Made by a program: the position numbers and the translations under genes. 64,000 bases of DNA, taken from the NCBI GenBank assembly GCA_037176845.1, contig JAYKXP010000160.1:1-64000 (forward strand), written 5' to 3'. Shown here piece by piece: positions 21,644-33,900 of this stretch; the stretch's first letter is position 1; every line of letters begins with the position of its first letter. The notes below the pieces were generated by a model. It was not told the origin of the DNA. It saw nothing but the letters and a program-made list of their open reading frames with translations, and searched no databases. This DNA is from Paramarasmius palmivorus (lineage: Eukaryota > Basidiomycota > Agaricomycetes > Agaricales > Marasmiaceae).

Positions 21644-23965
21644 GAGAAGTCAATATTTTTTGGTCTTTCAGGTTTTCCAAGGTGTTGTGGAGACTCATGG
21701 TAAGGAAGAGGAAAAGAGGCGGGGGCCGTACCTGGGGAACAGCTGAATATAAGGTATACGCCGATTCCACTCGACCAGATTTGAATCTGGGCGCTCCAGT
21801 CTAAGACGTACAAAGTAGCGGTCTTCTGTGACTGTCCAGAGCAGGTCATCTTCAGGAAGTGGTGACCAAAGAACGTACGCCGTACCTTTCAAACGAGAAT
21901 CGCACTAGCGGTCAAGCTGCGATTCCCACGACGGACAGGTACCTTCTTCACTGAAATTGCAGACAGTAACGAAAACTACGACAGTCCCTCCTAGATATAA
22001 TGAAAGCATTGCACGAGAGGTTCACGGTAGTCAAAAAATCACCTGGAAAGCTGGAGATCACGACGAAGGAGGTGAAACCTATGCGCCTATCTCCTTATGA
22101 GAGCTAGTAGGCGCCGGCGTGTTTGTGGCTGCGAGGCCTAAATAGTTTATCAGAATCGCCGAGAAAAATGCTCAATAATTATCAAAAACTTACCTCAACG
22201 CCGATAGACTGCTCGCAAGTGCCACGCGGAAATCGGATTCGAGTCAGTTTCGATCGAGGTGATCCATGATTATTCGCATCTAATAGAATGGAAGGCTGTT
22301 TAGAAGCCGAGAGGCAATTCCAATCGTCAGTTTTACGGGTGCATCACGGCGCTCTTTACTTCCCCAATGCTCATTCCGAAGCTGACGAATCACCGGTAAC
22401 CCAAAGGTAATAGAAAACTGAAAACTCGATTCAATTCTCTGTCTTCTAGATCCGAGCGTTGAGCCTATCTGAGAAAGTCGTCAAATACGGATGCGGGATA
22501 CGCTATTGCTTGAATACATATGACGCGAATATCGCCAGTTGCTTCAGCCGAGCATCACTCCAAGGAACCCTTCAGATTTCCGATTAGATTCGTGTTCAAT
22601 GCGAGTCTTAGCTCGAACCTGATACCGCCAGCAAAGCCGTTATCCCTGTGTGGTTGTTAGTGGTTGATTGACGTTGGATCCGAAACAATACTAGATGAGA
22701 ATGGGAGCCACTTTTGGTAACGGGATATGCCTTGTATGATTTGACAGTGCAACTAGTCAGTTCCCTGCTTCACCTTCGTTTGCCTTCTCTGCAAGCTAAT
22801 ACAGAACAAATTATTGGTATAGTAAGGCCGAAGAGATTGGGAACAAACACCTCCTACTTGCAAGCTTCAAAGCCTAAAACGTATCTTCAACGAGCGAAGT
22901 TCATTCGGAGCTTGAGAGGGCGGACTCAGTGATATGTTTCACACTCGCAGTGTAGGGCTTATTGGCGTAGCTTGTCGATCGGGGAACGGTCGGGGAACAA
23001 GGACGAGTGAGATCGAGTTGAAGCCAGTTAGGTTGAGGTTGTCGTTACTTATGAAAAGGAAAACGCCAGTCAGCTCAGTGTATCGAGAGACCCTAGAAAT
23101 TCGTTTACGCACCTACAAGCTTCCTGAGCCTGCAATACGGAACCCGTCTGCAACTGTCTCATGCTCCGACGGCGACATGCTCTCAAGGTGAAGCCAGGCT
23201 AGCAAAGAGCACTGTAACCTGGTGCTGGACTATATGAGGATGATGAAGGTTCAACACATGTTGCGCCTAAGTCATGCCTGCCGTGGCAGCCATGATGACA
23301 TCAATAACACCGAGCACGACAAATCATTTACCGGGACATACCTGGGACATACAGCGAAGGAAAGAGCGCACATAGCTGGGGAATAGATAGCCAACGAGGG
23401 TCTGTACGTAGCTAAAAACTTACCTGGCCGTCCTACTCCAATTTACAGCTTGATCGTCGAGCACCACTAGCGCCAGAACCTATCCGAGGGACTTTTCTTT
23501 TAGGTTTGAATTTCGACTTTTTGGGAGCGGCGTCCACAACGCTGAGCGTTCGAAGCTAAGGTCCTCGAGGCCGGAAACGAATCTAAATTGTCGATATCAC
23601 CAATGCTGGAAAGACGAGTTTATTTCCGCAAGCATCATCAGAGCAGGTATTGTGCGGTCTCGCGTTAAGCCCTAGTAGCTAGGCTCTCGAGCATCTGCAT
23701 CTTTAAACAGCCTAGCCGTCCTGCTTGAGCCCCCACCGATATCTGTGTAATAATCCTGACCCCTAGCATACGCAACTCAATCCTTTGGATGTAGGTCCAT
23801 TACATCCTTATATGACTATTGACTATTATCCACCTGTTTGGATCACTCAGAACATGTCATCCTTTCAAAGCCACCTTCGGCGTTCTAGTCTGCTTAACTT
23901 TATATAGTATTAGCTCTTAAACAAACAAACCGTTGTCCAGAAGAACGCGTGAAGCACTCAGCCTT
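21644..23965. other. Long stretch without a confident gene
   Basis: A 65-codon minus-strand frame at 21695-21892 (around PLPEDDLLWTVTEDRYFV) looks coding and may be an orphan exon, but I found no partner exons. Small + strand frames at 22714-22932 and 22934-23191 have no motif. No repeats or TE ends were identified. Confidence 0.4.
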
Positions 23966-24522
23966 CTATATGTTAATCAGATACGCCTCGCCGGTGTAGA
24001 CGATGATGGAACTATTATCATTGAAACTAGCATCCAGCTTACAAGTAAGAGTTGAGGGTGAGGTAGTAGCTACATCGATGATTCCATACGTATAGCCGAC
24101 TTTGGTTGCAGCGAAGCATTTAACAGCGTTCGATTGTAGAGTCGTATCACAAACGAGCATTGGAATATAATGGCAGTACCGAGTTTTATGGCTTGTTAAG
24201 ATCAAGGAATGCTGGTCAAACATCCATGTGCCGAAGAACTGCTTGTCAGGAAGTAGAATTGGAGCTTCAAAACGCACGACAGCGGGGAACCTATATTGTA
24301 GGTTGAGCAGAGCAATGTTTGAAGAACTCTATAAGCAGAAATATGACTGAGAAACCTTGATACTCACGTGTGATCACTACCTGGAATCGTTGCAGAACTG
24401 TATCAGCGAGGCTGCTCCCTAGGGCAGTTGTCATGTGGAGAACCTTGTGTTGCGGAAGATAAGCGAAGGAGTGTGATACAGGTTGTAGATGGGTGACGAA
24501 GCCAACTGTAATCGCAAGTGCT
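23966..24522 (-). CDS. Hypothetical protein fragment, at least 2 exons
   Basis: Minus strand. One exon ends at 24381 after VLHMTTALGSSLADTVLQRF; a 52-bp GT..AG intron (24329-24380) joins it in frame to the exon 24328-23966 (SSNIALLNLQYRFPAVV ... YTGEAYLINI). The upstream exon is open back to about 24522, but I could not fix a start codon or a first exon. Function unknown; no recognisable motif. Confidence 0.42.
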
Positions 24523-27500
24523 CTACAAAGACATATTATATATCAGCGTTGCTATGAGTGGAGAGCGCGAGACGTAAGGTGTAGTCCATGAGACAACCAT
24601 TGGAAGCGTCCTTCACCATAGCTCCTTGGTAGAAGGCTTGAAGGGGTCGTGGATAAAGTTGCAACCTGTATGTCTTTGTCGTAGACTATCGATTATACTC
24701 GAAGGCAAGCTAAGACCGGTAGAGTGTATGGACGTGGGCACTCGAGAAAAAAGAGAGGAGGAGAGAGTGATATGTAACATGCATAACGAACAGTCACTCT
24801 AGTGACCGAATCACATGACTCAACCTGACTCAGGCGTCCGCTTTCCGTCGTCGTTGCTAGCGGCTGTGACCTTTTCAAACGCAACCCGCTCCACAACGTT
24901 CATTGAATCTTCGGCAGGATGCCGGCCCACTCAGGAGCTTCGCCATGTTCTTTAACAAGTTTCAGACAGGACAAGAACGACACATGGAACATCGTATTGA
25001 CAAAGACGGGATCACTCAGGTAAATTGCTTGACCTGCTATGGTGTTTCGAAATACAACTAAAATTATTTTAGTCTTCTCTGAACCTGCCTACGATACACT
25101 ATTTAACACTGTCGCGAAGGAGACACCCGAATGTTCGTTTTATTTCTACTTTGAAGCTAGAATCCTATGAGGACGTGAAGTCGAAGCTGGGAACGAAGCT
25201 GGGAACGAAGCTGGTGCGTGCAGCAAGCTCGCTATATGTCCGTAAGCTAACAACATTAGTTACTAGCGTTATATTTGTGACATGTTGGATACCTTTAATT
25301 CGATGTCTCGTGCGGTGAAGTACGATGCTGGTACCACATTGATGCTGCCACCGATGAAGGTGTGAAAAAACGATTCTGGACCCCAATGTCTCTAATGACA
25401 TGGAACAGCTGCCTCGTCTTCTCCTATCGCTTCCTACTCCGATGCGTTCGACAGGAAAGGGAAGCTTGCTGTTATTGTTGGCTTGCACTCTTGACACGCT
25501 TTGCGTGGCCAGGTTTTGATTTGCTTATTCAGGGTCGAGTCATGAAGCGTCTTCCGGTGCGAATAAACGTTGGCCGTGGTTTCAACTAATATTGACTCGA
25601 ATGCACAGATATAACGTGACATATCAGCGAAATAAACAACATCGTCCTCAGCATAACCTTCAGCCGAGTCGTCAAAGAAGCTGTCCTCCCCACGAAGAAG
25701 TAGCTTTCCAAGATCCAAGTAGAAGTGTTACCGAGAACATTTAGACATCGATACCTCCTCGCTTCTTGCATCTCAGTTTACTTTATCAAAAATTTGGCAA
25801 ACATTTCCTGCTACGTCAACATCCACTCGAAGTTATCGGCAAGCCAGGCGCCAATGCACCCCAGCGTCTTTATCACTTTCTGCGTACGCTCTTCGTTCGA
25901 GCATTCTTGCGATGGCCGTGGAGGAGCTCCCCCATCTCAGCATCAGGAGCTCTGTCAGACTCATGCAAGTACATTCAGACGTCCGCAGCGGCAGATAGAT
26001 CAGAAGATATTTTTGGATATCAGGATGGCACGGCGTCTCCTGAACAGGCTTACGCCGAGCGAGGCAGGGAGACGTGTTAACGGTATGACAATTGCGCTAC
26101 CACAGGCGGCCGCGGTTGCCGAAGGAGAGGGTGCTGATAGCGCCGAGTCTTCTGAGAAGGGAAAGGCATAGAAGAAGACTAAATCGAAAGCCCAAGCTTT
26201 GGCAGGTGGGCCGTATGCCCAGGAGAGAGCTATAGCTGGCAGTTCCACATAGCGAAAGATAAACGTGGTGTTAGGCCCTATGAAGTAAGTGGAAACATAT
26301 TGACTTGCGAGCGCTAGGTTCTGAAACAAATATTCACCAGCATAGAGAAGAAGGAAAGGAGAATGATGTTCACACCCTTCATTCAAAGGTACGAACGGTA
26401 TATCTGACGGAGATACTACTAAACGGGCTCTTGGTACCAACATCTAGGACATGCTCATCACAACCTCCGATGTCTGTGTTGGACAAAGCCACTCGCCATT
26501 TCATCAACGAGGGCGCTGACGAGTGTATTATGTTTCATCAACGAGGGCGCTGACGAGTGTATTATGGATCATCCACAAACTCCTGAAGAACTCGGAGACG
26601 TCCAGGTTGCTCGTAAGTTAATCTACTCATAAATACATGTCGAGAGGACAGAGTCTAGAAAAGCGGTGGTGGAGTACAAATGAGAATGGTTACCTCTCGA
26701 GCGTCAAATAGTTTTTTGACAAAGAGGTGGTAGAGCCAGACAAAAGGGCGTGGTCTTGGAGTTAGAAGAGGAGACGGTACCGGCGAATAGAACCATCACA
26801 CTCTTGGTCTAGTTATTGCGTCTAGGCAATTCTTGAAAAAGAATATCGACGATACACTTAACGCGAGCTTGTCGCCTCGTCTCCCCGATATACCAGAAAG
26901 TCATTATCTATCATAACTGCCCGATTCGAACACCGGGAAAGCGACGCACGCAGGAGATGTCCTAGATCGCTTAATCTTGTACCTCAACAGTACACCATGA
27001 CTTTTCGAGTCCGTACATTGAGTCTTAAGTCGAGATGCCTAACTCTGACTGGGAGACCTACCTTCAGGTAGATCCACTTTATCTGAACGCTCTCAGAGCG
27101 GAAGATCGCAGTCAATGTGAATACATAGCTCTAAGTCGTGTGTACACTGTGCTCATACACGAATAAGAGACTCGACAGAGTGGATCATGTTATGGATGCC
27201 ACGAGGACGATCTGCTGTTGAGAAGTTTTTTGGTAACATATGTCCCTCTTAAGAATCCTGCATACTCGTAGCTTGTCGAACGAGCGGCGTCAGACAGGAC
27301 CCCCGAAATTGAAAGGACCAATAGATACCGGTTCAGCTGAAACTCGGGTCAAAATCCAATGTATTCAGCCGAAACCCCCGCCAAAGGTGGGAGCCCTGTT
27401 TGTTCTGCCAAAATTGAACCAAATAGAGCTCCTGGTGGTCAAGAAAGGAGTGTAGCAGAGGGCAAGAAAAGCTAGAGGGAAGGAAGAAATTCACGATTCC

Positions 27501-27934
27501 ATATCAAGGGTCAATCTCATTGTTTTCGGCAAGAATAGTGCATTCATGGTTATCGGCTTAACCTGCATCATTGAATTGGTTTCGGGCACTGTTACAATTC
27601 TCACTAGTACATCCTCTAGCCTTTGTTTGGCCCAATTCCCCAGATTCTTAATCTCAAGGCTGCAAGACGTGTACTATTTTTCTTTGTGGATGTCAGAGAA
27701 GCTGATATTTGAAATTTTTAGATGAACTATTGGTTTCTCAAGGTGAACTTAGGTGGCTTTTGTGCAGCCAGGGCAGTTCAGATGCCCAAGCAAAGCTATA
27801 TTCTGTTTCAATTGAAATCTACATCACATTTACTGAATCAATCTAGCTACAAGGCTAGTGGTGGTTTTGAAGATCTATTGTATGGACCTATCACAGGAGA
27901 TCCTAGAGAGTAACAGTCATTAATGACAAACAAA
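24523..27934. other. Long stretch without a confident gene
   Basis: Unsupported frames include 25434-25718 (-, with EDSFFDDSAEGYAEDDVVYF), 25725-26171 (+) and 26000-26443 (-, overlapping, hydrophobic). None joins into a gene I can defend. The 3' end of the Helitron should lie near 27,700-27,930. On the minus strand GGGCA-7 nt-TGCCC and TGGCT-7 nt-AGCCA hairpins near 27750-27785 are followed by CTAA, and a perfect 12-nt palindrome (27916-27927) is followed by CT..CTAG, but neither gives the canonical CTRR-T boundary. Confidence 0.4.
26499..26566. repeat. Perfect 34-bp tandem duplication
   Basis: Two identical adjacent 34-bp units beginning TTTCATCAACGAGGGCGC (26499-26532 and 26533-26566). A recent slippage or short duplication event. 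Confidence 0.95.
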
Positions 27935-30900
27935 TCACTGCCCTGCTGTTAATGCATAAAACACTAAAGTTGCCTTGAATCCTCTGCATGTGCGGAAATC
28001 TAGGGGCCCTAGATTCAGATCACTGTTGAACACATAATGAGTTGGACTCGTAGCCATGCCATCATGAAACCAGACACGTAATGATTGATCAACATGTCGT
28101 GATATGAAGTGTCCATCTTTGAAATATATAACACCTCTAAGGCGGTACGAATACAATCGATTACCAACAAGAAGTGACAAACCAGTGTTAATGTAAGGCA
28201 GAGCACGATCGGCCCCAGACTCATGGATCTTGAAGGTCAGGAGCTCAGGTGTAGAGTCAAATACATATCGAGAAGCTATGTCTCCATTGCATGCAGGACA
28301 AACTCGCATTATATTCAGTACACGGTTCTGAGTATACTGTTCAAGCAAGCTAGCAATTGACATTATAAAGCAGCTAGGTTGATTCAAAACAACTGCAGTA
28401 TTTGCATTTCTACTTCGCACTGAGGTATGGTTACATCTTGTACACTTATCAAGGAACGTTACAGGACTGACTTCTCTCTGTAGTGTATCACAGATCAGAT
28501 CATACAACGAAGTAAAGTTACCATATTCATACCGCTCAGGGTATAGTCGTATCATGTCAAGGCGAAGTCTATTACGCACTTCAGTAATGGATATAACTTC
28601 ATCGCTACACAGGCAAAACAGAGACAATAAATACATCAATGTGGCATTACCACTAGTGTTAAAGTATAACGACCACAAATTAGTGTCTGAATTCCACAGC
28701 GGCCAGAGTATATCAATTACTGCGTCAAATGCACAACTGTTACTCTGCCAGACAGGGGCTGGGAGTGAGTTAAAAGAGAAGTTGGCAGAAGGATCCAGTC
28801 GTGGCCTTTTAGATGTTTTGTCATCAATCATGGAAGCATCATTCAGCAAGACTCTCTTGCATGGCCTAACAGGCTGATTTAAAGCTGCTACATTGCTTAA
28901 CTGGTTATGCACGCCGGTTGAAACAAAGCTATCATGTAATGTATTTGTAGGTTTTGGGATGCTAGAGTGTGAAACACCTACAGACCTATTAATGGCAGTA
29001 TTGTAGGATGGAGCATGGTATGCTGATAAATCAATGTTGTACTGTGATTTGGTTGTGGCTATAACATTGTTGGCATTTTTATCGGCATTACGCTTAACAA
29101 TATCCCATGCTACATCATCAATATCTACATGTTCCAATGGATCCAAATTGGACCATTTAATAGCCGGATATGTATTAGGTGGAACATAATGACTTCCCAT
29201 AAACTTGCGATATGTTTGAATCAAAATATTACGAGTATCACCATTCACATTAGGAGGCAGCTTGCCTTCATATCGTTGTTTAGTGATATCATCTAATAGC
29301 TCTAATTCACGGTACTCTTGACGCAGCGAAGAGTCCTGTAGACCACCAGTAATTTTTCCAGGATCAAAGCTCTGTAATATAAGAGTGCCACTGGCAGTTG
29401 CACTTCGAGACAGTGCAGTATAGTACCCATGGAAGTCGCGGCAGTTGTTCAAGTGTACAACATTCCGTGGGCGTGTTTTACCCTGAGAGGAGAAATCTGT
29501 CATAGCAAAACAGGGTGCAACATCTACTTGTGTCCTATACACCTTCAATGTTTTTCCTTTGCCATATGGCATTCGTATAGTAACATAATCAGAAGTAGGA
29601 GTAATTGGTACAACATTCACTGGCAGATCACCAATGACAATATCCGATGGTGGATTACTAAGTTTGACAAACAAGGTGTCAAGACGCTGGCGGTCAACAG
29701 GACCCTTGGAAATCCAACCATAAACAGTACCCTCTTGCCCTCGAGTAATGTTCAGCTCTGTAGCTAAATTCTTACGTATTATTATAGGCATGCCACGACA
29801 TAAGCTTAACTTTGGTGGAACCAAAGTGTCACCAGCACTTGGATCTAAGCTCCACAAATACTCTTGCCACTGTGGTGTTATAGCTTTTAATTGGATAGTG
29901 TTATGATCAGAAGCTCTTTTTTTAGTTTTACGATTACTGTTCTTGATGATATCTTCAGCATAAAAGTGAGTTAATGTTGAGCTTTGTTCAATAGCAAATC
30001 TTTTACACCCAATCGAGTTGATTTCATCCTTTTGAGCGTTATATGCAGTTATAATAGCCACATTACGGAAATCTGGATCACATATTGAAGTTAGACCTGG
30101 AATGTTTGATGTGACACGGGTATTAAGAAAATTAATATCTTCTCCAGTACAATTCCGATATCTCATGTTTTCAAGTGCAGTTCTGAATTTAGCATCTTCC
30201 GTACTCTGACTCCGTTGACGCATATTTTGCCTTAGTATGACAACAGTTGTAACACGATGCCAGAGTGATTTGCCTATAGCTTCTTCCTGCTGTCTAGGTG
30301 TGCTACGAAATGCACCAATCCTACGACTATACAAAGATATGGCTTCGCCGCCCATTGGAGGAGGAAGCTGAGCAAAGTCACCTGCAAAAATCATATTTAG
30401 GCCACCAAACTCTTTATCCTCACAAAGGAGACATTGGCTCAGTTGTCGACTAATTCGATACAGCTCCCATGCTGACAGCATTGACACTTCATCAAAAAAA
30501 ACATAACTAACACCTATAAGACGATCACGTATAAGTGGCATATTAGAATCAGGTTCAGTGTAATCATTAATACCAAAAGCAGAGTGATAAGTTGATCCAC
30601 CCAGAAGAGCTGCAGCACTACCTGTTGGGGCAACAACTAGCAACCTGTATGCTTCATTACGTAACGAGAAAAAATGAATCAATGCACGTAACACAGTCGA
30701 CTTACCAGTGCCACCCATACCACCAATATACATCTTAAGCTGGTCTTTGGATTGGCTCAGCACATGATTGGCTATTATACGAAAAGCACGTTCCTGCTCT
30801 TCATTCAATTCAAATTTTATGATAGTCGCATTGATATCGATCAAGCTTACTTGGACAGTACAAGACTGTTCCAAATAACTTTTATCAATTACTTGTACAT

Positions 30901-33900
30901 CATCAGTGAGCATCAAAGTGTGTTTGCTATTGCGTCGAGCAATGAACTCAGATTGAACTTTAGTTGGTACATTAGAGGCTCTTCGTTCAAGAACTTCTTT
31001 TCGCTTTGACATGACAGCTGCTTTCCAATGAGACTGAGGATGCAGTGGAAGTTGAACATAGAAAGGCAGCTCTAATTCAGACTTCAGAGATGGGTCTGAT
31101 TTATCCCATTGACATTGATGAAGCAATGAACGAATTGCTAACTTCTCAGCCAAATGTTTTTTATGTTTCAGTGTATACTGAGCAAGTTGAGCTGCATCTT
31201 CAAAACCCAATGTATCCATTGCAGCTGTAGCTCCTACTGCATCAACAGCATCATGCAACTCAGGCATAGAATGCACATTGAGGGTGTCATCATCTGCATT
31301 ATCAAGTTCATCAATGAGAGGATCCCAACTACTATGAAGTTGACAATTACGTCGTAGCTGTGCATGATAGTCATCTCGGGCATCTAAGCACTCGTATCTA
31401 ATCATGAAGTTGTTCATCAGAGAGTTTTGTCTGTCAGTGAATGTATGGTTATTAAATGCATCAGCCCAAGACAAACTGCTGCCTTTAAGATCTGTACCAC
31501 TCCGCCAAGGCTTGAACAAAGTGAGCATGGTGCAACAATAGTATTCAAAGTCTCCTTGGTCACGTCGTGGCAATATTGCACCAGTAAAGTTAACAACAAG
31601 CTTTTCACTGTCTTTTTGTATACGTGCGACATGTGTCTTTACTAAGTCATGTGAACTATGATAATAATAAAAGCCTTTGGGTAATGCAGGATAACTGTTG
31701 TCATTGTCAATGCAGTCTAAGTGCAATTTTATCTCAGGATCGAGCTTTGATTTGGACTTATTTTTCCTAGATGACTTTAACTTTCTAATAACTGATTTCT
31801 TTGTTACCCGATGTGATATACGAACCCAGTCATATAGGCTAATATTATTGGCTTCAACTGGTCGGCTGACATAGTCGTTTACAGGTGATAGCCCAATGAT
31901 ACGGTTACCTCGTTTCAAGAGAGCCACCTTTTCAGTGCCTTCACTAGCATTGTCTGGATCACATTCACGCTGCACCCTGGCTACATATTGCTGCCAGTAA
32001 ACAGGTATAAACCGATGATCGGTATAGTGGTCAGGATATCCAAGCAGATAGGAGCAAATTAAAGGAGCACCAAATTCCATCTTTGTGGTCAATAAATTCA
32101 CAACCTTAGTCATCAACTTTCTAGCCTTTTCCTGACTACTTTCAGGCCCAGTTATTGTACTAGTATGTTTTGCAAACACAGACAAGATAGCATCAAACAC
32201 TACATGAGTCTTGAGTGAAGCTTTGGTAATGTAATCTGTAACATACAGAACAACTGACTTAATTGCAGTTCCAGATCCCAGGTAAGTGACATCAGTATTC
32301 CCTCTCATAAGATATGTTAAAGGATAGGAGAATGTGTTAAACCAAGGTTCAGACTTCTTTAAAATGAGTGCCCCTGTGCTTTGATCCACTCGAGTAACAG
32401 CTTCAACTGGTCTAGGGAAACGAGCGCGGCATTTACCCCATTTGTTATCTCTACAATTTTTATACATATGTCTTTTCTTGTATGTTCCATCTTTTTTTAG
32501 ATTTCTATTGCAATCGTGAATGTTCGATCTGTAAATAAGATCATTGACTGTTCGTATATACTGATCATTCCACTTACTATATGAATCACAATTTACACAC
32601 TCGTGTAAGCTCGTATTAAGTGAGTGGGATCTACATAAATGTGGTGGGACAACAGGAAGTGTGTCAACAGGTGAGCAATATCCAACAGTGTCTTCAGAAA
32701 TAACCTCAGCTTTAGCAGCTTCTGCAGAGGAGCAGTTTAGAAAGTCACCTGAGAAAACGCTCTCCAAATATGCTATGATCTTGTGTTCAAACTCCTCCAG
32801 TCCAGAGCGCAGCCTATCTCGAATCTGTTGAGGGCTAAGAGCACCTTTTATCCAAAGAAGAATATGAAGATGAAGTGTTAATCTTCCCTGTTGTTCCACT
32901 ACACCATAATGGGCTGCGTGCTCACCATATAGACCACGATGACTCGTTTTGTAGCCAAAGATATCACTTAAAAGAATCTCAACCATAAAGTTAAAGAACC
33001 TAGCACATGCAGTTGGATTACCAACAATTAAGCGAAGCCGATGGGACTCTTTGCGTACTATGGGCAGAAACATCTTTTGACTATCAGCAAAGTACATGCA
33101 TAGTGGATGTAAGCTATCCGCTGGTGAAATGGTAAGATACCAACTTGGTGCACCTCGGTGTGCAATCAGCGACCACACTTCATTGCGCATGTACTTTTTA
33201 GATGTCAATGAACCCGATACTCTTCCTGCAACGCGATCTAAATCAGACAATGCTGTAAAGCAGTCACGTTCATCAATACTTGAAGGAGTGACTTTTTCGC
33301 CTTTAGCCATACGCTCAGATATATCCTGTAATACTGCCTGGTTTAACCTTAGCATTCGATCAGCTACTTTACTAAACGATGCTTTATCTGCAAGTAACCA
33401 ACCAGCTTGTGTTGCCGTTCTTACTTGCTCGTGACTAAAAGTTACAATAGAAAAGTTCTCGTCGACTTGAAAACGCTTGTCGTGATACAGTAGTAGATAT
33501 CGGATGTGATCACTTACACTTAATGGGCCAGTACCAACACCACCATGGCCATACGGAAACAACCATGGAAACATGCGAGTATATAAGGTTGGATTATTCC
33601 ATATAGATTCACCATGCTCCTTTCTGCCTATACCTAATACCTTTCCTCCACTGGTGAAGTGGGTGCCTGCAAGCCCTATTATTTCTGCCCTAGTACTTTC
33701 AGATATCTGCTCGCCTGTAATACCGTGAACTACAAAGGAACATTGGCCATCAGCAGTACCATCCTCGTCAGTGTTGTCGTATACTGATTCAGACTCTACT
33801 GTTTTATTATGTGCTGCCTCCTTCCACATGATTGCGCATGGAGGAACATCCTCATCATAACTGGCAAGATTAGTTTCTGACAATTTCACGTCTGAATAGT

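Noticed and set aside
27750..27930. Helitron 3' terminus at the hairpins followed by CTAA or CTAG
   Set aside because: None is followed by T with the usual spacing of about 10 nt from hairpin to CTRR, so the border is left open.
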